Notes under the pieces: model-generated
The model's database searches: none
Seen by the model: only the letters and a program-made list of their open reading frames with translations
Told to the model about the DNA's origin: nothing
Position numbers and translations under genes: made by a program
IMG/VR virus record: IMGVR_UViG_3300029448_000453
Location: 1 to 23,468 of that record
Reading direction: 5' to 3' (one strand)
DNA from: a virus
DNA: 23,468 bases
Part shown: one piece after another, positions 1-7,111 of the stretch
How positions within the stretch are numbered: the stretch's first letter is position 1
Layout: the number at the start of each line of letters is the position of its first letter

Positions 1-1
1 T

Positions 2-196
2 GCAAAGAAATTCGGTGTTAGTTCTTGTTCACAGTTAGATGGTGCAAAGAAGAAAGCGTGTTACTCTGCATTAGATAAAGCTCATGTTGCAGACCATGAA
101 GAACAAGTAGAACTGGAAAAAATGAGAAAAGAAGAAACTCAGAAAACTTTCAGTAAAATGTTTACACATATTAAAACTTTAAAACAAGGTAAGTAA
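2..196 (+). CDS. C-terminal part of an unidentified phage protein (partial)
   Basis: The frame beginning at base 2 is open to a TAA at 194-196 and gives 64 residues; its start lies left of the window. The visible part is charged, has two cysteines (SSCSQLDGAKKKACYSALD) followed by ADHEEQVELEKMRKEE, and ends in a Lys-rich segment. The stop is one base before the next gene, so both belong to one co-directional cluster. I recognise no catalytic motif. From memory, Cys-containing segments of this kind occur near the ends of several marine T4-like virion proteins, but I cannot assign a function. The open frame and tight spacing make real coding likely. Confidence 0.6.
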   Translation, partial: AKKFGVSSCSQLDGAKKKACYSALDKAHVADHEEQVELEKMRKEETQKTFSKMFTHIKTLKQGK

Positions 197-197
197 A

Positions 198-590
198 ATG
201 AAAACCTTTAAAGAAATGTCAACTGAAGTAGATGAGGTTTTAGGTTTTTCTGCAAGAAAGGCTGTTGCCCGTAGAATGAAGATGATGGCAAAAAAAGCAT
301 CTACTAAATTCAAAAAGGCTAGAAATAAAATGAAAGCCTTATCTCAGGATAAAGCAAAACAAAAGGCACAAAAAGCAGTAAGGACTTTGATTAAACAAAA
401 AACAGTTGGTAAATCAAAAGATTTGAAATCCATGTCTATAGGTCAAAAAGCTGCATTAGAAAAAAAGGTTGATAAAAAAGTAAAAAATATGGGCGGTAGA
501 GTTCATGCTTTAGTTAAGAAGTTTCAAAAGAAAATAGTTAAACAACATAGAGCTAATCAAAAAATTGCAAGAACAAATAGAAATAAATGA
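198..590 (+). CDS. Lysine-rich small protein with capsid-targeting-like N-terminus
   Basis: A 130-residue, extremely basic protein: about 33 of 130 residues are Lys, with many Arg and few acidic residues outside the first 15. The N-terminus MKTFKEMSTE resembles the capsid-targeting sequence of T4 internal proteins (MKTYQEFIAE, cut after the Glu by the gp21 prohead protease). The rest is predicted helical and histone-like, suiting a DNA-binding protein packaged in the head; this role is inference. It starts two bases after the upstream stop, and its TGA overlaps the next ATG (ATGA), indicating translational coupling. No enzyme motif is present. Coding is well supported by composition and packing; the function is uncertain. 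Confidence 0.75.
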   Translation: MKTFKEMSTEVDEVLGFSARKAVARRMKMMAKKASTKFKKARNKMKALSQDKAKQKAQKAVRTLIKQKTVGKSKDLKSMSIGQKAALEKKVDKKVKNMGGRVHALVKKFQKKIVKQHRANQKIARTNRNK

Positions 591-2254
591 AAGTATCTGA
601 AAGAATAATGTCTACTCCACAGAAAGTTTCCCAAATGCAACATTATTGGGATAATTTGTGGCATATGACACCAGATAAAGATAAAAAGAAAAATTTGGAA
701 AAAAGGTTTGGTATTAAAAATATCAAGGTGGATAAACGTGGAAAGATTTTGTCTTTTGAAGAAGTTGAAAAGTCAGAAGTAAAGTTTGAAAAACATGATA
801 ATGCACTTATCGCGGAAACTGGTGATATATGCAGTATTAGTAGAAGTAATTTGAAGTCTAAAGCCATGCAATCAGCTTGGGATAAAAAATGTAATACAAA
901 TAAACCAGACAAAAGAAGTATTTTTGGAAAGGCTGCAAAGGGATTAAACTTGTACAATCAAAAAGTTGCACGTTTTGAACAATTTCTAGAAGCAAAACAA
1001 AAAACTGTTGTGTTTTCTTTTGGTAGACTTAATCCACCAACAACTGGACATCAAAAATTACTTCAAAAAATTATACAAACAGCCAAACAATTAAGTGGAC
1101 AACCTAAATTATATGTAAGTTATTCTCAGGATTCAAAAAAGAATCCCCTTACTGCGAAACAAAAGATTGCATATATCAAGAAGATGTTTCCAAAAGAAGC
1201 ACGACAACTAGAATTAAAAGACAATTCTAGTATAAGAAATGCAATGGACATTGCAACAGTATTGAATGGTAATTATGATAATTTAGTTATGGTAGTAGGT
1301 AGTGATCGTGTTAAAGATTTTAAAACATTGTTAAACAAGTATAATGGTGTAGAATCTAGACATGGTTTTTATAAATATGATAATATACAGATAGTTAGTG
1401 CAGGAGAAAGAGATCCAGATGCAGAAGGAGTTGCAGGAATGTCTGCATCTAAGATGAGAGCTGCAGCCGCAAGTGGTGATTATGAGTCTTTCTCTTTAGG
1501 ATTACCACCATCATTCAAAGACGGAGAAAAATTATTTAAAGATTTGCGTCTTGGAATGAATGTTAAAGAACAACTAAAACCTTTCAAACCTATTGTCGAG
1601 ATGACCAATATGGAGTTGATAAGGGAACAATACTTTCAGAACCTAATATATAACATAGGTGATTGGGTTAAAGATACTAAGACAGGAATTACAGGAGAAG
1701 TTGTTAAACGTGGCACTAATTACATTACTCTAGTTCAAGAAGATTTTACTCTACACAAAATTTGGTTGGAAGATGTAGAGTCGATGGAAAAACAAGAAAA
1801 GAAATTACCAGAAGCTATTAACTTTCTAAAGAATCGTAATCTTTGGGAAAAGGTACAGAGAGAAAATAGAAAAAGTGCAGGAGAAAAAGAAGATTCTCAT
1901 AAGAAAGAATGGGGTACTAAGTCTCTTACGGACAGATGTAAAAGGATTACTCCAGGCGAAACAGTAAAGGAATCTAAAGAAGGTCTTAAAAAGTTTGCAT
2001 CTAAGTTTAAGATACCAACAAATGTTGCATCTGCTATTTGGAGAAAATTAGCTGATGCTGGTATAGACCCATTAAAGATTAATCAATATAGTACATTATT
2101 ATCAACATATATTAATCTGATGGATGAGAAATTACCAGAAGTTGCACCGCCTGGAAAAGAAAAACAAATATTAAAGTTAAAGAAAAAATTTGGTAAAGAT
2201 AGTGATATACCATATAGAATAGCATGGAGTCAACACAATAAAGAGAAAGGGTAA
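587..2254 (+). CDS. Multidomain protein with NMN adenylyltransferase-like nucleotidyltransferase domain
   Basis: A 555-residue protein in several parts. Residues 1-127 are unassigned. RFEQFLEAK (129-137) looks like an internal capsid-targeting motif. Residues 140-330 form a nucleotidyltransferase of the cytidylyltransferase/NMNAT superfamily: GRLNPPTTGH at 146-155 is the HxGH-type nucleotide-binding motif, VVGSDRVKDF (236-245) is the middle motif, and MSASKMR (285-291) matches the C-terminal ISxTxxR motif. Residues 355-398 are a small beta-rich module (NIGDWVKDTKTGITGEVV), and 465-555 are a basic helical tail. The domain would join ATP to a mononucleotide, as in NAD synthesis, but the substrate is not proven. 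The start overlaps the upstream stop (ATGA); an ATG at 608 is an alternative. Linking so many modules to one enzyme is unusual. Confidence 0.8.
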   Translation: MKVSERIMSTPQKVSQMQHYWDNLWHMTPDKDKKKNLEKRFGIKNIKVDKRGKILSFEEVEKSEVKFEKHDNALIAETGDICSISRSNLKSKAMQSAWDKKCNTNKPDKRSIFGKAAKGLNLYNQKVARFEQFLEAKQKTVVFSFGRLNPPTTGHQKLLQKIIQTAKQLSGQPKLYVSYSQDSKKNPLTAKQKIAYIKKMFPKEARQLELKDNSSIRNAMDIATVLNGNYDNLVMVVGSDRVKDFKTLLNKYNGVESRHGFYKYDNIQIVSAGERDPDAEGVAGMSASKMRAAAASGDYESFSLGLPPSFKDGEKLFKDLRLGMNVKEQLKPFKPIVEMTNMELIREQYFQNLIYNIGDWVKDTKTGITGEVVKRGTNYITLVQEDFTLHKIWLEDVESMEKQEKKLPEAINFLKNRNLWEKVQRENRKSAGEKEDSHKKEWGTKSLTDRCKRITPGETVKESKEGLKKFASKFKIPTNVASAIWRKLADAGIDPLKINQYSTLLSTYINLMDEKLPEVAPPGKEKQILKLKKKFGKDSDIPYRIAWSQHNKEKG

Positions 2255-2256
2255 CT

Positions 2257-2652
2257 ATGATAACAGAAGCATCAACGAAGGCAAACAAATTACATATAAT
2301 GCACGCTGCAAAACTTATTTCTAAAATGAAATCTGGTGATGAGAGAGAACAAGCCGTTACAGAATTAGAACAGAAAGCTAAGAAAATGGGTTTTGGTAGA
2401 GATTGGATTGAAAGAACTCTTGAAAAACAAGGAGCATACGAAGAAACTATGCGTGGAAATCGAGAAGAAGCAGAAAAGATGAACAGTTATATGAACATAT
2501 TATCTTTAGATAGGACTGTAAATCTTTGGTCAGAAGCTTCGAAATCAAAAGATGAGGATTTAGAACCAGTAAAGGGAAGTAAAACTTTTACTAAAAAAAC
2601 TCAGGAAAAAGTTAAAATAAATCCTATGGAAAAGGAATACATTAAAAGATGA
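2257..2652 (+). CDS. Unidentified charged helical protein
   Basis: A 131-residue hydrophilic protein, predicted mostly helical and rich in Lys and Glu, with no Cys and no membrane segment. It begins MITEASTKANK; the I-T-E near the start would fit the (L/I)xE cleavage preference of T4 gp21 prohead protease, but the rest of a targeting sequence is missing. AAAGGG before the ATG serves as ribosome binding site. It starts two bases after the nucleotidyltransferase stop and its TGA overlaps the next ATG (ATGA), so it lies in the same translational cluster. I do not recognise the family; a packaged or scaffold-associated role is speculation from its neighbours. Confidence 0.7.
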   Translation: MITEASTKANKLHIMHAAKLISKMKSGDEREQAVTELEQKAKKMGFGRDWIERTLEKQGAYEETMRGNREEAEKMNSYMNILSLDRTVNLWSEASKSKDEDLEPVKGSKTFTKKTQEKVKINPMEKEYIKR

Positions 2653-3182
2653 AAAAGACACTAGTACAATTTCTATATGAATCTGGAATAGAGGAAAGAC
2701 TTCCTCATGTCTATTTGGATATGGATGGGGTATTGGTGAATTTGGAAAAAGGTGCATTTAAGGTACATGGTGTAAAATTAGGAGATGTACCAAAACCTGA
2801 AAGATGGGAAAAGATAAGAGATACCAAAGATTTTTGGAAAAATTTAGAATGGATGCCTGGTGCAGAAAAACTTTGGAATTTTTTAAAACCATATGAACCC
2901 AGTATCATGTCAGCATATGCTACACATGAACCAAATTCAGCAAGAGGTAAAGCTGATTGGTTAAAAACTCATGTGGGGAAATTACCTAGAGATAGAGTAA
3001 ATCTGGTCAAGAGAGCAGATAAACAAAGATTTGCAAAAGATGGAAGAACAAAACAACCAAATATACTTGTTGATGATCATCCCAAAAATATTAAAGAATG
3101 GGAAGCGAATGGCGGTATTGGAATACACCATACTAGTGTAAATAAAACAATAGCAAAACTTAAAAAGATAGGTTTTGCATAA
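2649..3182 (+). CDS. HAD-family 5'(3')-deoxyribonucleotidase-like phosphatase
   Basis: A 177-residue HAD hydrolase. Motif I is VYLDMDGVLV, with D24 as the expected nucleophile and D26 as acid/base; motif IV is ILVDDHPKNI, with the Mg-binding pair D142/D143. Conserved Lys/Arg lie between them (about 120-129). Length and motifs fit the small 5'(3')-deoxyribonucleotidase (NT5C) family, which removes phosphate from deoxynucleoside monophosphates, so the protein could adjust nucleotide pools. The extra N-terminus MKKTLVQFLYES precedes the fold and resembles the capsid-targeting-like leaders of neighbouring genes. It starts by ATGA overlap, and its stop lies within the late promoter-like CATAAATA at 3178. 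Fold assignment is firm; the exact substrate is not. Confidence 0.85.
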   Translation: MKKTLVQFLYESGIEERLPHVYLDMDGVLVNLEKGAFKVHGVKLGDVPKPERWEKIRDTKDFWKNLEWMPGAEKLWNFLKPYEPSIMSAYATHEPNSARGKADWLKTHVGKLPRDRVNLVKRADKQRFAKDGRTKQPNILVDDHPKNIKEWEANGGIGIHHTSVNKTIAKLKKIGFA

Positions 3183-3185
3183 ATA
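3178..3185 (+). promoter_or_regulatory. T4-type late promoter element CATAAATA
   Basis: CATAAATA differs from the T4 late consensus TATAAATA at one base. It overlaps the TAA stop of the preceding phosphatase gene and lies 31 bases before the next ATG. The following gene encodes a presumed virion protein, which fits late transcription. In T4 such elements are read by gp55-RNA polymerase with gp33 and the gp45 clamp; that role here is inferred. Confidence 0.55.
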
Positions 3186-3216
3186 GTAATAACAACTTAT
3201 TAATAAGGAGAACAAT

Positions 3217-3825
3217 ATGCCTTTATGGGGAAACGCTCATGCTTCAGCAACAAACAAACCCAAGTTTTTGCCGGCGGATGAAGATTCAAATTATAACCGA
3301 GCCGATTGTTATGCAACTCAAGAGGGTTGGGTAATGCAGGCTGGACATCCAAGTTCAGGAAATGGAAATACAAGTGCTGATCCAGAAGTTCTAGTTGCAA
3401 GTGGTGGACTTGCCGGTGCAACTGATACTACTGGTCTTAGAGCACCAACAGTAACATCAATGAGATTTGTTACAGCATCACTTGTTAATGGTGGAAGTAA
3501 GACCTTAACAGTTGAAATTACATGGGATGAGGGAATAACAGTTGCTGGAAGTCCACAAGTTGTGGTTGCAAATGGAAACCAATCATCTGATGGTGATGGA
3601 AATGCAACCTTAACATATACTGCAACTGGTTCAACTGCAAATAGAAAAAGATTTACTAATGCAAGTTTAACTTTTTCCACAAGTGATGTATATACATTAG
3701 GTGGAGCAAATATTACACTTAATAGTGGAACAATTTCAGATACAGTACGAGGTGGTACAGCTCAAGCCGCATCATTAGTACTTTCAGGTTTAACTGCTAA
3801 AACAAAAACTGTTGTAGCCGCATAA
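3217..3825 (+). CDS. Virion structural protein with Ig-like domain
   Basis: A 202-residue protein rich in Ala, Gly, Thr and Ser, unlike the Lys-rich genes before it. The N-terminus MPLWGNAHASATNKPKFLP followed by DEDSNYNRADCYAT is, from memory, a recurring start among marine T4-like virion proteins. From about residue 73 to the end there is a beta-rich Ig-like domain: TVEITWDEGITVAGSPQVVV, then a GDGNATLTYT strand and NSGTISDTV near the end. It would sit on the particle surface or a fibre; this is inference. A strong TAAGGAG precedes the ATG, and the late-type CATAAATA lies upstream. A hairpin pair follows the stop. Confidence 0.75.
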   Translation: MPLWGNAHASATNKPKFLPADEDSNYNRADCYATQEGWVMQAGHPSSGNGNTSADPEVLVASGGLAGATDTTGLRAPTVTSMRFVTASLVNGGSKTLTVEITWDEGITVAGSPQVVVANGNQSSDGDGNATLTYTATGSTANRKRFTNASLTFSTSDVYTLGGANITLNSGTISDTVRGGTAQAASLVLSGLTAKTKTVVAA

Positions 3826-3845
3826 TAATTATATAAAGCTAGTGG

Positions 3846-3886
3846 TCTAGAATTCCTAGAGTAGCATCCCCCCTCGAATGAGGGGG
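3846..3886 (+). terminator. Tandem hairpins between two virion genes
   Basis: Two perfect stems lie in the 86-base gap. The first is TCTAG/CTAGA with loop AATTC (3846-3860). The second, at 3869-3886, is CCCCCTC/GAGGGGG with loop GAAT, very GC-rich for this genome. The second is followed only by TTCACATT, a poor U-tract, so it may be a weak terminator or an RNA processing/stability element that sets relative levels of the two virion proteins. Confidence 0.5.
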
Positions 3887-3911
3887 TTCACATTAATTTA
3901 AAGGAGAAAAA

Positions 3912-4814
3912 ATGGCTGATAAGAAAATAACAGCGTTAACAGAACTATCCGCAACTGGAAAAGCCGGTGAGGATTTTTTACATATTATTGACTATGGTGG
4001 GGGATCTTCACCAGTTAATAAGAAAATTAGTCTTACTAATTTATTTAACAATGCAAACGTAGATACACATATCTATGGAGCTTCTAAAACTTTAGAAGTT
4101 GGTTTTGCAGCCGCAACTAATTCACATATAAAGGTAGCAACTGGTGCAAATGCCACTACCGATGGTGCAGTAACTATAAATGATGATGGAGTTGCATATG
4201 TTGATTTTGTAGTAAAATCACTTAGTTCAGATCAAGCAATCAAAGTTGATGCTGGAACTGATAAAATCATTGTTAATGGTGACGCCGCAAACGTGGATTT
4301 CACAGTTAGTGGTGATACTCAAGCAAACCTACTTCATTGTGATGCGGGTTTAGACGCAATAGGTATTGGAACAGGAACACCTGACACCGCATATTACCTT
4401 GATATTGCAGCTGTTGCTGGTAAATCTATAAAAACAGCTGGTTCTATTGATGTAACAGGAAGTATTACTGCTACTGGAAACCTTACTGTAACTGGTTTCT
4501 TAGTTTTAAATGATGCAATCGCAACAGCTATTGCTGGAGGTGCAAATGTCGGTGCCAAAGTAGAGATTCCTATTACTGATTTAGTTACACATCTTGACCC
4601 AGGCTCAAGTACTGGTCATTATGGACTTGCAAATGGTGCAGCTGGTCAAATTAAAATTGTATTTAATTCGGATGCGGCCCAAGATGCAATTATTACACCA
4701 ACTACATTTGCACAAGGTACAACATTAACATTAGATGAATTGGAATCTGCAACATTAATGTATACAACTGGTGGTTGGATAGTCTTAAATCATCCAGGCG
4801 CAGCAATTACATAA
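3912..4814 (+). CDS. Virion structural protein, fibre-like
   Basis: A 300-residue Ala/Gly/Thr-rich protein, low in Lys and Arg apart from its first 20 residues. It starts MADKKITALTELSATGKAGE, a form I associate with marine phage structural proteins. Residues about 160-200 carry a short repeated pattern (VTGSITATGNLTVTGF) typical of beta-helical fibre or tail-spike shafts, and the C-terminal third (LDELESATLMYTTGGWIVLN) looks like a compact beta head. No catalytic motif is visible. An AAAGGAG ribosome site precedes the ATG. A neck, fibre or decoration role is inferred from composition and the adjoining Ig-like virion gene. Confidence 0.75.
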   Translation: MADKKITALTELSATGKAGEDFLHIIDYGGGSSPVNKKISLTNLFNNANVDTHIYGASKTLEVGFAAATNSHIKVATGANATTDGAVTINDDGVAYVDFVVKSLSSDQAIKVDAGTDKIIVNGDAANVDFTVSGDTQANLLHCDAGLDAIGIGTGTPDTAYYLDIAAVAGKSIKTAGSIDVTGSITATGNLTVTGFLVLNDAIATAIAGGANVGAKVEIPITDLVTHLDPGSSTGHYGLANGAAGQIKIVFNSDAAQDAIITPTTFAQGTTLTLDELESATLMYTTGGWIVLNHPGAAIT

Positions 4815-4842
4815 TAATTAACTTTTATATAATGGAGAAATT

Positions 4843-5046
4843 ATGGCAATTACGATTGAATCGTTGAATGAACGGAAAACCGCCATTCAAACTGACATGG
4901 AAAAACTGAGAGATACTATCTCTCAGTTAGATAACAAACGACAAGAATTGGTCAATAACTTGAATGCTCTTTCGGGGGCATTACAACAATGTGACCAATT
5001 CATTGTCCAATTACAAGAAGAAGAAAAACCAAAGAAAGAAAAATAA
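4843..5046 (+). CDS. Small coiled-coil protein
   Basis: A 67-residue protein, almost entirely one predicted coiled coil: hydrophobic positions recur at heptad spacing from ERKTAIQTDMEKLRDTISQL through ELVNNLNALSGALQQCDQFI. A single Cys lies at about residue 50 and the tail EEEKPKKEK is highly charged. TGGAG precedes the ATG. Similar short coiled coils follow structural genes in other marine T4-like phages, from memory; none has an assigned function that I know. It could be a chaperone or oligomerisation partner of the preceding fibre-like protein. The clean ribosome site and tight spacing support real coding. Confidence 0.65.
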   Translation: MAITIESLNERKTAIQTDMEKLRDTISQLDNKRQELVNNLNALSGALQQCDQFIVQLQEEEKPKKEK

Positions 5047-5047
5047 T

Positions 5048-5485
5048 ATGAAATCATTTAAACAACATCTAACAGAACATTCTGGTGGTGTATATTTTCA
5101 ACAGTGGCAAGATCAAGACACAATGCCTTCATCTGAACACGCAATAGAAGCTTTGAATTCATATGTTGGTCAAATGGAAAATCATGAATATTTAAATCCA
5201 AAAATTGGAATTGAAATATTACAAACACAATTAGGAAAATTGGGTTATCATTTTGAATCTCCTACACTTGATGGTGGAGATGGTGAATATTCAATGCCAT
5301 TATCATATGGAAATGGTACTTTTCAGGCAGATTATGATGAGAATTCTTATGGAGAATTCAAAGAAGGTGATGGGATTTCAGACCACATAGAAGGTGGTGT
5401 TTCATTAAAAATTGAAGTAATGAAATCTGGTACTGGAAAATCAATCATGACGGCTGAAATAGTGAGGAATGCCGAACAGGGATGA
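5048..5485 (+). CDS. Unidentified protein with capsid-targeting-like N-terminus
   Basis: A 145-residue protein. I place the start at the ATG at 5048, immediately after the upstream stop, because the N-terminus MKSFKQHLTEHSGG there closely matches the T4 internal-protein leader (MKTYQEFIAE), with L-T-E fitting the gp21 cleavage rule. The frame is open further left, but that part merely shadows the coiled-coil gene. The body is acidic, without Cys, with Gly/Asp-rich turns (LDGGDGEYSMPLSYGNGTF) and a beta-like end (GGVSLKIEVMKSGTGKSIMT). No known enzymatic motif appears. A packaged internal protein is a reasonable guess. Moderately confident that it is a gene, not sure of its role. Confidence 0.65.
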   Translation: MKSFKQHLTEHSGGVYFQQWQDQDTMPSSEHAIEALNSYVGQMENHEYLNPKIGIEILQTQLGKLGYHFESPTLDGGDGEYSMPLSYGNGTFQADYDENSYGEFKEGDGISDHIEGGVSLKIEVMKSGTGKSIMTAEIVRNAEQG

Positions 5486-5491
5486 CCCCCT

Positions 5492-5854
5492 ATGTTTGAA
5501 AAATTGACCAAAGACAACATTATGATGTATGCTATACAACATTATCATAATCCGTCTTGTGAAGGTATGATTGAATTTAATGATGATATGAAACGATTTA
5601 AGTATGTTAAAAGACTCTTTCGTAAATATGAAGAATCTGGTATACTTAAAGAGCGTCTACTGTTGAATCATATTATAATATTAAACAACTTATTTGGAGC
5701 AGAAGCTTCATCTACACTTTTATTTTTTAAGACAGAACGAGAACATTGGCCCACGTTGAAGGGGTTTTTAGAATTTCTAAATATAATGCCTCAAAATGAC
5801 TTATTAGATATTAAAAGTGATGAAATAGTAAGACAAAAATTAATGGAACTATGA
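5492..5854 (+). CDS. Unidentified conserved small phage protein
   Basis: A 120-residue soluble, largely helical protein with His- and Tyr-rich N-terminus (MMYAIQHYHNPSC) and a Leu/Ile-rich middle (ERLLLNHIIILNNLFGAEAS). There is one Cys and no recognisable catalytic or binding motif. It begins six bases after the upstream stop, with AGGG about 12 bases before the ATG, and its TGA overlaps the next ATG (ATGA), indicating coupling. I believe similar proteins occur next to the following gene in other marine T4-like phages, but I cannot name the family with certainty. Function unknown. Confidence 0.65.
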   Translation: MFEKLTKDNIMMYAIQHYHNPSCEGMIEFNDDMKRFKYVKRLFRKYEESGILKERLLLNHIIILNNLFGAEASSTLLFFKTEREHWPTLKGFLEFLNIMPQNDLLDIKSDEIVRQKLMEL

Positions 5855-6429
5855 GCAGAGCAGTAGATTTATTTGTCACTTATAGATTTCTAAAATTACT
5901 GGTTACACCTTGGCACAAACAAGAAGCCTTTAAATTAGGAATCATAGATAAGGATGGTAAAGCATTAAAAAAGGCCAGAGATTTAGGTAAAGAATCAGAA
6001 AGAGCTGCATTTACTCTTTTACATAGGTTGGTATTCAATCTTAAAAGAATAATGATGAAAATCCCAGGCGTAAGAACACAATTAGGTACTTATGCAACTG
6101 CATTGTTTTTACTTAAAGAACATTATAAAATAGAAAATTTACCAGAAGGGGAAGTCACCAAATATTTACTGGAAAACAAACTAGTAGATATGAACGACAA
6201 CATATCAGAAGAAGTTATTGGTTTTGGTAGTATGTTACCTATGGGTGAATATAAACTCAAAGACCAAGTTACTGCGGATGATGAAGAAATAGATGCACAG
6301 CCTGGAGATGTGGTATCTGCACTTGAAGATACACCACCTAGTGATCGTGTTTTAGGAGTAGATATTTTTCCAGTAATTCATCAAAAAAGTAATAAAAAAA
6401 TATACGTTTCATTGGAGGACATTAAATGA
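5851..6429 (+). CDS. Unidentified conserved phage protein
   Basis: A 192-residue protein with two parts. Residues 1-110 are basic and helical (VTYRFLKLLVTPWHKQEAF; RVFNLKRIMMKIPGVRTQLG; YATALFLLKEHYKIE). Residues 125-192 are acidic and beta-like, ending VIHQKSNKKIYVSLEDIK. It has no Cys and no catalytic motif I recognise. The start uses an ATGA overlap with the preceding gene and its own TGA again forms ATGA with the next, so three genes are chained for coupled translation. Presumably conserved among marine T4-like phages and possibly structural, from memory only. Confidence 0.65.
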   Translation: MSRAVDLFVTYRFLKLLVTPWHKQEAFKLGIIDKDGKALKKARDLGKESERAAFTLLHRLVFNLKRIMMKIPGVRTQLGTYATALFLLKEHYKIENLPEGEVTKYLLENKLVDMNDNISEEVIGFGSMLPMGEYKLKDQVTADDEEIDAQPGDVVSALEDTPPSDRVLGVDIFPVIHQKSNKKIYVSLEDIK

Positions 6430-6800
6430 TTGAGATAATCACAGAAGATATGAGTACAGCTTCTGCTGTAGATATGAACGTAACAGGAAAACCTAAAAAG
6501 AAACGTAAGTGTGAAACCTTTAATGTTTCAGATGATTGTTTTCACAAGTTCAGACATGGAAAAACAAAGTTTGAACGATGGTCAAAGTATCTGGATATGA
6601 CAGATGCATCACAAAAGAAAATTTATGATTGGGCTAAAAGACATCACAATGGTACAATCATTCTTAAAAATTCCACAACTGGAGCGGTTAGAGGAATTCG
6701 TTATAATCGTACTGGTGGGGGCCAATGGGGCAAAATTACCAGAATAAAAGAACAAGTATTAAAAACAAATCAAGAATTCAAAGTAAAATGTCCACAGTAA
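6426..6800 (+). CDS. Unidentified basic, cysteine-containing small protein
   Basis: A 124-residue protein. The first residues MIEIITEDMSTASAV include I-T-E, fitting the prohead protease preference and echoing the leaders seen earlier in the window. Next come a basic stretch GKPKKKRKCETFNVSDDCF with two Cys, a helical middle (KFERWSKYLDMTDASQKKIY) and a Gly/Arg-rich segment (TGAVRGIRYNRTGGGQWGKI). A last Cys lies two residues from the end. The basic character suggests nucleic acid binding, but no defined domain is visible. It starts by ATGA overlap, and its 3' end overlaps the next gene by 13 bases. Confidence 0.6.
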   Translation: MIEIITEDMSTASAVDMNVTGKPKKKRKCETFNVSDDCFHKFRHGKTKFERWSKYLDMTDASQKKIYDWAKRHHNGTIILKNSTTGAVRGIRYNRTGGGQWGKITRIKEQVLKTNQEFKVKCPQ

Positions 6801-7090
6801 AGGCCGATGTCGAAGTACTTAAAGAACAAGTTGCAACTATCAAAGAAGCGTTCGATGAGCACGTTACACAAAACAGAGAAGATTTTAAAGAAGTACATTC
6901 AAGAATGAGTACCATGAAACGAGAAATTTCTGAAGAAATTAACTTGACATTTGAAAAATTGTATGATAAAATAGATGAAAATGAAAAAGATATTGGTGGA
7001 TTAGAAAAGTGGAAATGGACATTGGGGGGCGTAATGCTTGCAATGACATTTTTAATGACTTTATTTTCAACCTTTCATCACTTAAATTAA
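6788..7090 (+). CDS. Coiled-coil protein with C-terminal membrane helix, holin-like (XhlA-like)
   Basis: I start this 100-residue protein at the ATG at 6788 (MSTVKADVEVLKEQ) because the open frame further left only shadows the previous gene. Residues 1-70 form a charged coiled coil (VLKEQVATIKEAFDEHVTQN). GLEKWKWTLGGVMLAMTFLM begins a single membrane helix of about 18 residues, ending in a short FSTFHHLN tail. This layout resembles XhlA-type haemolysin/holin-associated proteins and some membrane-anchored phage proteins. It lacks an obvious partner holin next door, so a lysis role is only a proposal. The gene body contains a sigma70-like promoter at 6944-6972 pointing toward the primase. Confidence 0.65.
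   Translation: MSTVKADVEVLKEQVATIKEAFDEHVTQNREDFKEVHSRMSTMKREISEEINLTFEKLYDKIDENEKDIGGLEKWKWTLGGVMLAMTFLMTLFSTFHHLN
6944..6972 (+). promoter_or_regulatory. Sigma70-type promoter inside coiled-coil gene, toward primase cluster
   Basis: TTGACA (6944-6949), a 17-base spacer and TAAAAT (6967-6972). The extended -35 context ACTTGACATTT is the same as at 10725 and differs by one base from that at 16414. Transcription would begin near 6979, within the coding sequence, and run into the primase and ribonucleotide reductase genes. Confidence 0.5.
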
Positions 7091-7111
7091 GACTACATTA
7101 TTTAATACATT

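Noticed and set aside
643-957. Minus-strand open frame of 104 codons
   Set aside because: Antisense to the nucleotidyltransferase gene; Phe/Leu/Ser-rich product typical of the complement of Lys/Glu codons.
3318-3680. Minus-strand open frame of 120 codons over the Ig-like virion gene
   Set aside because: Antisense shadow: the sense strand has a strong ribosome site, late promoter and a recognisable domain.
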